64,000 bases of DNA from Thysanoteuthis rhombus (lineage: Eukaryota; Mollusca; Cephalopoda; Oegopsida; Thysanoteuthidae): positions 54,046,929 to 54,110,928 of the forward strand of contig OY735224.1 of NCBI GenBank assembly GCA_963457665.1. The letters run 5' to 3'. The notes under the pieces are model-generated. The model was not told where the DNA came from, made no database searches, and saw only the letters and a program-made list of their open reading frames with translations. The position numbers were made by a program, and so were the translations under genes. Shown piece by piece: positions 48,979 to 61,090 of the stretch (position 1 is the stretch's first letter; every line of letters starts with the position of its first letter).

Positions 48979-51044
48979 CCGCGCGAAGCGGACATCCAAC
49001 ACGACACATTGCCGACAACAGCCGACTAACCTCCCGGGGCGGACACTCGTTCCTTCACGATAAGCCTTTCCGTGAAGGTGCTCCCTCTAACATTGTCAAA
49101 ACATCGAACTCGTGTAACAACTTTTGGAATTTTTTTGAAAATACGCTCCCAGAGCCAGTTATCGCATTCATCACGTCTACCCACCTCTGGCCGATGCTGC
49201 CATACCGGTTAGAGCGCGCTGTCGACATTCTGACCCATAGAAAATGGCTTTAGTTCGATCCTCGAAAAGCCCTACGAACATCGAAGTCTGCGTTCAGGCG
49301 AACCGAGTTGCTTTCCACGCTAACCGACTGACGAACTGGAGGTTCTGCAGGCCCGGGCAGAGACTGTTTCTGTCTACGACTACGGGACAGAGAAAAACTT
49401 TGAAAAATTAGGAAAGGGGATAGGCAAGCCAGCTGCGCCAGCTAGCGTTCCCCTCTCTACGATGCTCGACTGGCGAGAGTGGAAGATAAAGACGGAAAGG
49501 CAAACCAGAGGATCACGACGACAGCGGCAGCATCCTCGGACCGGCGAACAGATGTGTGACAAGAAGAGGAAAACTCAACTTACGCCTTAGTCTTAAACCT
49601 GAGAAGAGAGCAGGTGCCACAGGATCACGATGGGGAGCCCAGACACGAGGAGACGGTGAATCAACGACGACAACCAAGAGATCGTAGGTATACATTTGTT
49701 TATAATTACGTTTGCCACCAGAAGCAGAGATTATGTTAAACAAGTCACAATATCCAGTGATCTCTCTTCCTCTCTCTCTCTCTCTCTCTCTCGTAGCCCA
49801 GCAGAGCGTAAGGATGGACGCGAAGAGAGGGCAGCGGTTGGCTACCTACACGCCGGGACCGCTAGATCGCACAAGTACCAGTCGATGTTTACGTTCGAAA
49901 TCAACAGAGTCACCGTTTGGGAAGGAACGACACGAAGAGACGACGAGCGGACGACGAGCCTACGAGGACGAAGAGGACGAAGAGATCTGGTTGTCCTTTT
50001 GTTTACAATTACGTTTGCCACCCGAACCGGGCGAAGCGGACATCAAAGACGACACGGTGCCGACAACGGCCGACTAACCTCCCGGGGCGGACAAACATTC
50101 CTTCACGATAAGCCTTTCCGTGAAGGTGCTCCCTCCAATATTGTCAAAACATCGAATTCGTGTAACAACTTTTGGAATTTTTTTGAAAATACGCTCCCAG
50201 AGCCAGTTATCGCATTCATCACGCCTGCCCACCTCTGGCCGATACTGCCATACCGGTTAGAGCACACTGTTGGCATTCTGACCCATAGAAAATGGCTTTA
50301 GTTCGATCCTCGAAAAGCCCTACGAACATCGAAGTCTGCGTTCAGGCGAACCGAGTCGCTTTCCACGCTAACCGACTGACGGACTGGGGGGGCAGCTGCG
50401 GGCCCGGGCAGCGACTGTTTCTGTCTACGACTACGGAACGAAAAAAAAAACTTTGAAAAATTAGGAAAGGGGATAGGCAAGCCAGCTGCGCCAGCCAGCG
50501 TTCCCCTCTCTACGATGCTCGACGGTCACGACGCGACAATTATAAGATGGTTACAATGATCGACCCTTAGCCGGGCGAAGCGGACATCAAAGACGACACG
50601 GTGCCGACAACGGCCGACTAACCTTCCGGGGCAGACAAACGTTCCTTCCGGATGAGCCTCTCCGTGAAGGTGCTCCCTCTTACATTGTCAAAACATCGAA
50701 TTCGTGTAACAACTTTTGAAATTTTTTCAAAAATACGCTTCAAGAGCCAGTTATCGCATTCATCACGTCTGCCCACCTCTGGCCGATGCTGCCATACCGG
50801 TTAGAGTGCGCTGTCGACATTCTGACCCATAGAAAATGTCTTTAGTTCGATCCTCGAAAAGCCCGTACGAACATCGAAGTCTGCGTTCAGGCGAACCGAG
50901 TTGCTTTCCACGCTAACCGACTGACGAACTGGAGGTTCTGCAGGCCCGGGCAGAGACTGTTTCTGTCTACGACTACGGGACGAAGAAAAACTTTGAAAAA
51001 TTAGGGAAGGGGATAGGCAAACCAGGTGCACCAGCCAACGCTGC
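48979..51044 (+). repeat. M1, partial N, M2, M3 run, copy 3
   Basis: Equivalent to 5623-7688. M1 48979-49470, partial N 49471-50026, M2 50027-50523, linker and M3 50524-51044. tRNA-like segments at 49189-49271, 50237-50319 and 50781-50863; TC tract at 49760-49792. Confidence 0.7.
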
Positions 51045-52826
51045 CAGTTCCAAACAACAACTGGCAGGGGACCATATTCAGGAAGGAGGATAGGCTAGCC
51101 TTGGGGCTGCTACACACATCTCACTTCCTCTACGACTCTGATCGTTCGGGGCTCAGACTGGGCAGGCAACACAAGCCACACCACAACAAACCTGTGATCG
51201 AACGCGTTCAGGGCCGGTAGGCAGTCAGGAGAGGGAGGGTCGTCGTTACTTGTACCGTCGACGGCTTCGTTCCGCAAACTTGTCGGGGAGCGGCAAGTTT
51301 GTAATTGGAGACTTCCACAAGCTGTAGAAGAAGGGTTAGAGAGAATAGTGAGTTGAAAAGCTAAGTCGATCTGAGAGACTATCCCCTGTTCTCCGGTGCG
51401 TGCAGCGTGTGCAGAGTGACGCTGCTTACGGGTCGGGAAGCATGGCTCGGACGGTTAGCCGGGAGGGAAGTCGTTTTGCCTGGATGTCGAGTAGCGAGAG
51501 GGACACGCGAGCCGTGTGCGCCAGACACCACCGCCTGCTCCTCCAAGCAGGACTGGCAGCCGACCATTTGACTATTGTGCCGTCCCAAGTCAGGGCGGGG
51601 ATGTCGGCTGTGTGGGCTGCAGAAGACCCTGATGACTGTTGCTCGATCTCTGGCCGACGTCGCACGCGTTTGGGATCGGTATGCAGTCAGGAGACGGAGG
51701 GTGGTGGCATTCGTCTGGTGCATGCCTCCGCTGTGCAAGATGTCGGGGAGCACAGACTTCTGGATTGGAATATTCCACAAGGTCTATAAGAAGGGTTTTA
51801 GAAAAAAGTGAGTTGAAAGGCTAGGTCGATCTGAGTGATTTTCTCTATTTTTTGGTCCACACAGCGTGTGGAGTGACGCTTCTTACGGGTCGGGGAGCGT
51901 GGCATGTGTTTGACTGAATATTTTCAGAAAAGGTTGGATGCGCCGCAAGTGAACGATACGCAATATAGAAATGGGAGCGGCGAACAGCAGTCCACCCAGG
52001 TGAATAGCAAGCTGGCCGGCTTAAGAGACCCCAGACTCAGTGAGAGGGCTAGCCAACCCTCTGGGATGATTGGAGAACCGTACGACGGGCGAAAGTGGAG
52101 GATAAATGCGGAAAGGCAAACCAGAGGATCACGACGACAGCAGCGGCACCCTCGGACCGGCTGCCAGGAAGTGACGGAGCAATAGTATATACCAGTGCTA
52201 CGACCAACAGTTTGTGCTGGGTGGTCATCAACCTGTGCACGGGTCAACGTACGACGCTGGGGCCCTGTAAACATAGAAAAACTTGGGACACTTCTGGTTG
52301 AAGCTCCAACACGCCAGGCGAGGACTGACATGGGACAGACGGCGAACAGAGGCGTGACGAGAAGAGGAAAACTCAAGTTACGCCCTAGTCTTGAACCTGA
52401 GAAGAGAGCAGGTGCCACAGGATCACGATGGGGAGCCCAGACACGAGGAGACGGCGAGCAGATGACGAGCCAACGACGACAACGAAGAGATCGTAGGTAT
52501 ACATTTGTTTATAATTACGTTTGCCACCCGGAGCAGCGATTATGTTAAACAAGTCACGATATCCAGTGATCTCTCTTCCTCTCTCTCGCTCCTAGCCCAG
52601 CAGAGCGTGAGGATGGACGCGAAGAGAGGGCAGCGGTTGGCTACCTACACGCCGGGACCGCTAGCTCGCATAAGTACCAGTCGATGTTTACGTTCGAAAT
52701 CAACAGAGTCACCGTTTGGGAAGGAACGACACGAAGAGACGATGAGCGGACGACGAGCCGACGAGGACGAAGAGGACGAAGAGATCGTAGTTGTCCTTTT
52801 GTTTACAATTACGTTTGCCACCCGAA
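51045..52826 (+). repeat. Modules O and N, copy 3
   Basis: Equivalent to 7689-9470. Mini-intron-like segments at 51348-51405 and 51808-51864. Confidence 0.7.
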
Positions 52827-54370
52827 CCGGGCGAAGCGGATATCAAAGACGACAAGGTGCCGACAACGGCCGACTGACCTCCCGGGGCGGACAAACATTC
52901 CTTCACGATAAGCCTTTCCGTGAAGGTGCTCCCTCTAACATTGTCAAGACATCGAATTCGTGTAACAACTTTTGAAATTTTTTTGAAAATACGCTCCCAG
53001 AGCCAGTTATCGCATTCATCACGTCTGCCCACCTCTGGCCGATGCTGCCATACCGGTTAGAGCGCGCTGTCGGTATTCTGACCCATAGAAAATGGCTTTA
53101 GTTCGATCCTCGAAAAGCCCTACAAACATCGAAGTCTGCGTTCAGGCGAACCGAGTTGCTTTACACGCTAACCGACTGACGGACTGGAGGGGCTGCTGCA
53201 GGCCCGGGCAGAGACTACGGGACGGAGAAAAACTTTCAAAAATTAGGAAAGAGGATAGGCAAGCCAGCTGCGCTGGCCAGCGTTCCCCTCTCTACGGTGC
53301 TCGACGGTCACGACGCGACAATTATAAAATGGTTACAATGATCGTCCCTCAGCCGGGCGAAGCAGACATCAAAGACAAGACGGTGCCGACAACGGCCGAC
53401 TGCCGACTAACCTTCCGGGGCAGACACTCGTTCCTTCACGATAAGCCTCTCCGTGAAGGTGCTCCCTCAAATATTGTCTAAACATCGAATTCGTGTAACA
53501 ACTTTTGAAATTTTTTTGAAAATACGCTCCCAGAGCTAGTTATCGCATTCATCACGTTTGCCCGCCTCTGGCCGATGCTGCCAAACCGGTTAGAGCGCGC
53601 TGTCGGCATTCTGACCCATAGAAAATGGCTTTAGTTCGATCCTCGAAAAGCCCTACGAACATCGAAGTCTGCGTTCAGGTGAACAGAGTCGATTTCCCCG
53701 CTAACCGACTGACGGACTTGAGGATCTGCAGGCCTGGGCAGAGACTGTTTCTGTCTACGACTACGGGACGAAGAAAAACTTTGAAAAATTAGGAAAGGGG
53801 ATAGGCAAACCAGCTCCGACAGCCAGCGTTCCCCTCTCTACGGTGCTCGACGGTCACGACGCGACAATTATAAAATGGTTACAATGATCAACCCTTAGCC
53901 GGGCGAAGCGGACATCAAAGACGACACGGTGCCGACAACGGCAGACTGCTGACTCACCTTCCGGGGCGGACACTCGTTCCTTCACGATAAGCCTCTCCGT
54001 GAAGGTGCTCCCTCTAACGTTGTCAAAACATCGAATTCGTGTAACAACTTTTGGAATTTTTTTAAAAATACGCTCCCAGAGCCAGTTATCGCATTTATCA
54101 CTTCTGCCCGCCTCTGGCCGATGCTGCCATACCGGTTAGAGCGCGCTGTCGGCATTCTGACCCATAGAAAATGGCTTTAGTTCGATCCTCGAAAAGCCCT
54201 ACGAACATCGAAGTCTGCGTTCAGGCGAACCGAGTTGCTTTACGCGCTAACCGACTGACGGACTCGAGGGTCTGCTGGCCTGGGCAGAGACTGTTCCTGA
54301 CTACGACTACGGGACGAAGAAAAACTTAGGAAAGGGGATAGGCAAACCAGGTGCACCAGCCACCGCTGCT
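52827..54370 (+). repeat. M4, M5, M6 run, copy 3
   Basis: Equivalent to 9471-11014. tRNA-like segments at 53037-53119, 53570-53652 and 54116-54198. Confidence 0.7.
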
Positions 54371-55045
54371 TGTTCCAAACAACAACTGACAGGGGAGCAT
54401 ATTTAGGAAGGAGGATAGGCTAGCCTTGGGGCTGCTACACACATCTCACTTTCTCTACGACTCTGATCGTTCGGGGCTCAGACTGGGAAGACAACACAAG
54501 CCACACCACAACAAACCTGTGATCGAACGCGTTTGGGGCCGGTAGGCCGTCAGGAGAGGGAGGGTCGTCGTTACTCGTACCGTCGACGGCTTCGTTCCGC
54601 AAACGGGTCGGGGAGCAGCAAGTTTGTAATTGGAGACTTCCACAAGCTGTAGAAGAAGGGTTAGAGAGAATAGTGAGTTGAAAAGCTAAGTCGATCTGAG
54701 AGACTATCCCCTGTTCTCTGGTGCGTGCAGCGTGTGCGGAGTGACGCTGCTTACGGGTCGGGAAGCATGGCTCGGACGGTTAGCCGGGAGGGAAGTCGTT
54801 TTGCCTGGATGTCGAGTAGCAAGAGGGACACGCGAGCCGTGTGCGCCAGACACCACCGCCTGCTCCTCCAAGCAGGACTGGCAGCCGACCATTTGACTAT
54901 TGTGCCGTCCCAAGTCAGGGCGGGGATGTCGGCTGTGTGGGCTGCAGAAGACCCTGATAAGTGTTGCTCGATCTCTGGCCGACGTCGCACGCGTTTGGGG
55001 CCGGTAGGATTTGGATGGTAATCGTTCCAATTCGCTTGTTTCCAG
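54371..55045 (+). repeat. Truncated O and residual upstream intron, copy 3
   Basis: Equivalent to 11015-11689; the module-to-intron switch is near 55007. Mini-intron-like segment at 54673-54730. Confidence 0.7.
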
Positions 55046-55211
55046 GGTTCTTCTGCTGTGGACCAGCTCCGTTGAAAGCTATCAAGAATGGAGAAGTCAA
55101 CCAAGTATTTGACACTAACTTCATCTTCCCGGAATTAAACTCCGACCGCGTTTATTGGCTGAGAAACCCGCAGAGCGGCAGATGGGAGATTGTGCACGTT
55201 GAAAAAGATGC
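55046..55211 (+). CDS. Transglutaminase catalytic-core exon, isolated copy 3
   Basis: Third copy of the 166-bp exon, reading the same as copies 1 and 2, with TTTCCAG acceptor and GC/GTAAGT donor. It encodes CCGPAPLKAIKNGEV through FIFPELNSDRVYWL to VEKDA. It lies 43,356 bp downstream of copy 1. Lack of any difference between the three copies means either very recent amplification, ongoing homogenisation, or duplication during assembly. Confidence 0.87.
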
Positions 55212-55481
55212 GTAAGTAATTTGATATCTGATAGAAAATAACTAGCGTTTAATGCTACCAAGGTACCGAGAAAAATGTATCTTGAAAACGAGACCTACTT
55301 TTTGATGCCATATTATCAGAGTAATGACAAAAAAGTATAATTTGCTGTTAAGGATAATGGTTATCCGTGCTGTGAAAGATGACAACATATATGAAATATA
55401 TATATGAAATATACGGATACGCATTACATCTCATGTTCGTGGATGATAGAGGTTTGCTTTGCAATGACCTTGGTAAAAAAG
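55212..55481 (+). other. Downstream intron remnant, copy 3
   Basis: Equivalent to 11856-12125; satellite resumes at 55482. Confidence 0.75.
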
Positions 55482-56161
55482 TTTTTACCCGTCGATTTTA
55501 TGGCTTTTTCTGGCGTAGTTTGACGTGCTGATTGCAACGGTACCATTGGATCGGGTGGATTTGATGTATTTTTCGATTCAGCCCAATTTGATGGAAATAG
55601 CCAATATTGACCGAAAATGCATTTTTACCGCATACATAAGTGAGCCGTCAAAAATGGTCTTTTGAATGTCATTTTTACCTATCGATTTTATGGCTTTTCC
55701 TGGCGTAGTTTGACGTGCTGATTGCAACAGTACCATTGGATCGGGTGGATTTGATGTATTTTTCGATTCAGCCCAATTTGATGATAATAGCTGCTATTGG
55801 TCGAGAAGGCTTTTCCAGCACATATACATAAGTGAGCCGTCAAAAATGGTCTTTTGAATGTCATTTTTACCTATCGATTTTATGGCTTTTTCTGGCGTAG
55901 TTTGACGTGCTGATTGCAACGGTACCATTGGATCGGGTGGATTTGATGTATTTTTCGATTCAGATCAATTTGATGAAAATAGCCGCTATTGGTCGAGAAG
56001 GCACTTCCAGCACATACATAAGTGAGCCGTCAAAAATGGTCTTTTGAATGTCATTTTTACCTATCGATTTTATGGCTTTTTCTGGCGTAGTTTGACGTGC
56101 TGATTGCAACGGTACCATTGGATCGAGTGGATTTGATGTATTTTTCGATTCAGCCCAATTT

Positions 56162-58065
56162 GATGATAATAGCCGCTATTGGTCGAGAAGGCTTTTCCAG
56201 CACATATACATAAGTGAGCCGTAAAAAATGGTGTTTTGAATGTCATTTTTACCTATCGATTTTATGGCTTTTTCTGGCGTAGTTTGACGTGCTGATTGCA
56301 ACGGTACCATTGGATCGGGCGGATTTGATGTATTTTTCGATCCAGCCCAATTTGATGAAAATAGCCAATATTGGTCGAGAAGGCACTTCCAGCACATACA
56401 TAAGTGAGCCGTCAAAAATGGTCTTTTGAATGTCATTTTTACCTATCGATTTTATGGCTTTTTCTGGTGTAGTTTGATGTGCTGATTGCAACGGTACCAT
56501 TGGATCGGGTGGATTTGATGTATTTTTCGATCCAGCCCAATTTCATGAAAATAGCCACTACTGGTCGAGAAGGCACTTCCAGCACATACATAAGTTAGCT
56601 GTCAAAAATGGTCTTTCGAATGTCATTTTTACCTATCGATTTTATGGCTTTTTCTGGCGTAGTTTGACGTGCTGATTGCAACAGTACCATTGGATCGGGT
56701 GGATTTGATGTATTTTTCGATTCAGCACAATTTGATGAAAATAGCCGCTATTGGTCGAGAAGGCACTTCCAGCACATACATAAGTGAGCCGTCAAAAATG
56801 GTCTTTTGAATGTCATTTTTACCTATCGATTTTATGGTTTTTTCTGGCGTAGTTTGACGTGCTGATTGCAACTGTACCATTGGATCGGGTGGATTTGATG
56901 TATTTTTCGATTCAGCCCAATTTGATGAAAATAGCCACTATTGGTCGAGAAGGCACTTCCAGCACATACATAAGTGAGCCGTCAAAAATGGTCTTTTGAA
57001 TGTCATTTTTACCTATCGATTTTTTGGCTTTTTCTGGCGTAGTTTGACGTGCTGATTGCAACAGTACCATTGGATCGGGTGGATTTGATGTATTTTTCGA
57101 TTCAGCCCAATTTGATGATAATAGCCGCTATTGGTCGAGAAGGCTTTTCCAGCACATATACATAAGTGAGCCGTAAAAAATGGTGTTTTGAATGTCATTT
57201 TTACCTATCGATTTTATGGCTTTTTCTGGCGTAGTTTGACGTGCTGATTGCAACGGTACCATTGGATCGGGCGGATTTGATGTATTTTTCGATCCAGCCC
57301 AATTTGATGAAAATAGCCAATATTGGTCGAGAAGGCACTTCCAGCACATACATAAGTGAGCCGTCAAAAATGGTCTTTTGAATGTCATTTTTACCTATCG
57401 ATTTTATGGCTTTTTCTGGTGTAGTTTGATGTGCTGATTGCAACGGTACCATTGGATCGGGTGGATTTGATGTATTTTTCGATCCAGCCCAATTTCATGA
57501 AAATAGCCACTACTGGTCGAGAAGGCACTTCCAGCACATACATAAGTTAGCTGTCAAAAATGGTCTTTCGAATGTCATTTTTACCTATCGATTTTATGGC
57601 TTTTTCTGGCGTAGTTTGACGTGCTGATTGCAACAGTACCATTGGATCGGGTGGATTTGATGTATTTTTCGATTCAGCACAATTTGATGAAAATAGCCGC
57701 TATTGGTCGAGAAGGCACTTCCAGCACATACATAAGTGAGCCGTCAAAAATGGTCTTTTGAATGTCATTTTTACCTATCGATTTTATGGTTTTTTCTGGC
57801 GTAGTTTGACGTGCTGATTGCAACTGTACCATTGGATCGGGTGGATTTGATGTATTTTTCGATTCAGCCCAATTTGATGAAAATAGCCACTATTGGTCGA
57901 GAAGGCACTTCCAGCACATACATAAGTGAGCCGTCAAAAATGGTCTTTTGAATGTCATTTTTACCTATCGATTTTTTGGCTTTTTCTGGCGTAGTTTGAC
58001 GTGCTGATTGCAACAGTACCATTGGATCGGGTGGATTTGATGTATTTTTCGATTCAGCCCAATTT
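56162..58065 (+). repeat. Tandem duplication of five monomers (952-bp unit)
   Basis: Two adjacent copies, near 56162-57113 and 57114-58065. Both carry the private variants GGCTTTTCCAGCACATATAC, AGCCGTAAAAAATGGTG and CGGGCGGATTTGATG, which occur once at the equivalent place in block 2. Confidence 0.85.
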
Positions 58066-60004
58066 GATGAAAATAGCCGCTATTGTTCGAGAAGGCACTT
58101 CCAGCACATACATAAGTGAGCCGTCAAAAATGGTCTTTTGAATGTCATTTTTACCTATCGATTTCATGGCTTTTTCTGGCGTAGTTTGACGTGCTGATTG
58201 CAACGGTACCATTGGATTGGGTGGATTTGATGTATTTTTCGATTCAGCCCAATTTGATGGAAATAGCCAATATTGACCGAAAATGCATTTTTACTGCATA
58301 TATATGTGAGCTGTCAAAAATGGTCTTTTGAATGTCATTTTTACCTATCGATTTTATGGCTTTTTCTGGCGTAGTTTGACGTGCTGATTGCAACGGTACC
58401 ATTGGTTCGGGTGGATTTGATGTATTTTTCGATTCAGCCCAATTTGATGAAAATAGCCGCTATTGGTCGAGAAGGCACTTCCAGCACATACATAAGTGAG
58501 CCGTCAAAAATGGTCTTTTGAATGTCATTTTTACCTATCGATTTTATGGCTTTTTCTGGCGTAGTTTGACGTGCTGATTGCAACGGTACCATTGGATCGG
58601 GTGGATTTGATGTATTTTTCGATTTAGCCCAATTTGATGAAAATAGCCGCTATTGGTCGAGAAGGCACTTCCAGCACATACATAAGTGAGCCGTCAAAAG
58701 TGGTCTTTTGAATGTCATTTTTACTTATATATTTTATGGCTTTTTCTGGCGTAGTTTGACGTGCAGATTGCAACGGTACCATTGGATCGGGTGTATTTAA
58801 TGTATTTTTCGATTCAGCCCAATTTGATAGAAATAGCCAATATTGACAGAAAATGCATTTTTACCGCATACATAAGTGAGCCATCAAAAATGGTCTTTTG
58901 AATGTCATTTTTACCTATCGATTTTATGGCTTTTTCTGGCGTAGTTTGACGTGCTGATTGCAACGGTACCATTGGATCGGGTGGATTTGATGTATTTTTC
59001 GATTCAGCACAATTTGATGAAAATAGCCGCTATTGGTCGAGAAGGCACTTCCAGCACATACATAAGTGAGCCGTCAAAAATGGTCTTTTGAATGTCATTT
59101 TTACCTATCGATTTTATGGCTTTTTCTGACGTAGTTTGATGTGCTGATTGCAACGGTACCATTGGATCGGGTGGATTTGATGTATTTTTCGACTCAGCCC
59201 AATTTGATGGAAAAAGCCGCTATTGGTCGAGAAGGCACTTCCATAAGGGAGCCATCAAAAATGGTCTTTTGAATGTCATTTTTACCTACCGATTTTATGC
59301 CTTTTCTGGCGTAGTTTGACGTGCTGATTGCAACGGTACATTTGGATCGGGTGGATTTGATGTATTTTTCGACTCAGCCCAATTTGATGGAAAAAGCCGC
59401 TATTGGTCGAGAAGGCACTTCCATAAGGGAGACATCAAAAATGGTCTTTTGAATGTCATTTTTACCTATCGATTTTATGGCTTTTTCTGGCGTAGTTTGA
59501 CGTGCTGATTGCAACTGTACCATTGGATCGGGTGGATTTGATGTATTTTTCGACTCAGCCCAATTTGATGGAAAAAGCCACTATTGGTCGAGAAGGCACT
59601 TCCATAAGGGAGCCATCAAAAATGGTCTTTTGAATGTCATTTTTACCTATCGATTTTATGGCTTTTTCTGGCGTAGTTTGACGTGCTGATTGCAACGGTA
59701 CCATTGGATCGGGTGGATTTGATGTATTTTTCGACTCAGCCCAATTTGATGGAAAAAGTTGCTATTGGTCGAGAAGGCACTTCCATAAGGGAGCCATCAA
59801 AAATGGTCTTTTGAATGTCATTTTTACCTATCGATTTTATGGCTTTTTCTGGCGTAGTTTGACGTGCTGATTGCAACGGTACCATTGGATCGGGTGGATT
59901 TGATGTATTTTTCGACTCAGCCCAATTTGATGGAAAAAGCCGCTATTGGTCGAGAAGGCACTTCCATAAGGGAGCCATCAAAAATGGTCTTTTGAATGTC
60001 ATTT

Positions 60005-61090
60005 TTACCTATCGATTTTATGGCTTTTTCTGGCGTAGTTTGACGTGCTGATTGCAACGGTACCATTGGATCGGGTGGATTTGATGTATTTTTCGACTCG
60101 GCCCAATTTGATGGAAAAAGCCGCTATTGGTCGAGAAGGCACTTCCATAAGGGAGCCATCAAAAATGGTCTTTTGAATGTCAGTTTTACCTATCGATTTT
60201 ATGGCTTTTTCTGGCGTAGTTTGACGTGCTGATTGCAACAGTACCATTGGATCGGCTGGATTTGATGTATTTTTCGATTCAGCCCAATTTGATGGAAAAA
60301 GCCACTATTGGTCGAGAAGGCACTTCCATAAGGGAGCCATCAAAAATGGTCTTTTGAATGTCATTTTTACCTATCGATTTTATGGCTTTTTCTGGCGTAG
60401 TTTGACGTGCTGATTGCAACGGTACCATTGGATCGGGTGGATTTGATGTATTTTTCGACTCAGCCCAATTTGATGGAAAAAGCCGCTATTGGTCGAGAAG
60501 GCACTTCCATAAGGGAGCCATCAAAAATGGTCTTTTGAATGTCATTTTTACCTATCGATTTTATGGCTTTTTCTGGCGTAGTTTGACGTGCTGATTGCAA
60601 CGGTACCATTGGATCGGGTGGATTTGATGTATTTTTCGACTCGGCCCAATTTGATGGAAAAAGCCGCTATTGGTCGAGAAGGCACTTCCATAAGGGAGCC
60701 ATCAAAAATGGTCTTTTGAATGTCAGTTTTACCTATCGATTTTATGGCTTTTTCTGGCGTAGTTTGACGTGCTGATTGCAACAGTACCATTGGATCGGCT
60801 GGATTTGATGTATTTTTCGATTCAGCCCAATTTGATGGAAAAAGCCACTATTGGTCGAGAAGGCACTTCCATAAGGGAGCCATCAAAAATGGTCTTTTGA
60901 ATGTCATTTTTACCTATCGATTTTATGGCTTTTTCTTGCGTAGTTTGACGTGCTGATTGCAACGGTACCATTGGATCGGGTGGATTTGATGTATTTTTCG
61001 ACTCAGCCCAATTTGATGGAAAAAGCCGCTATTGGTCGAGAAGGCACTTCCATAAGGGAGCCATCAAAAATGGTCTTTTGAATGTCATTT
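60005..61090 (+). repeat. Tandem duplication of three C monomers (543-bp unit)
   Basis: The group with CGACTCGGCCCAATTTG, GTCAGTTTTACC and GGATCGGCTGGATTTG appears at 60005-60547 and again at 60548-61090. Spacing is exactly three times 181 bp. Block 2 has it once (15697). Confidence 0.85.

Larger units (their letters stand above)
47620..55481 (+). repeat. Composite block, copy 3
   Basis: Equivalent to 4264-12125 at a constant offset of 43,356 bp, with no indel found. Both microsatellites have the same length as in copy 1. One substitution that I can point to is A at 53124 for G at 9768. Confidence 0.88.
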
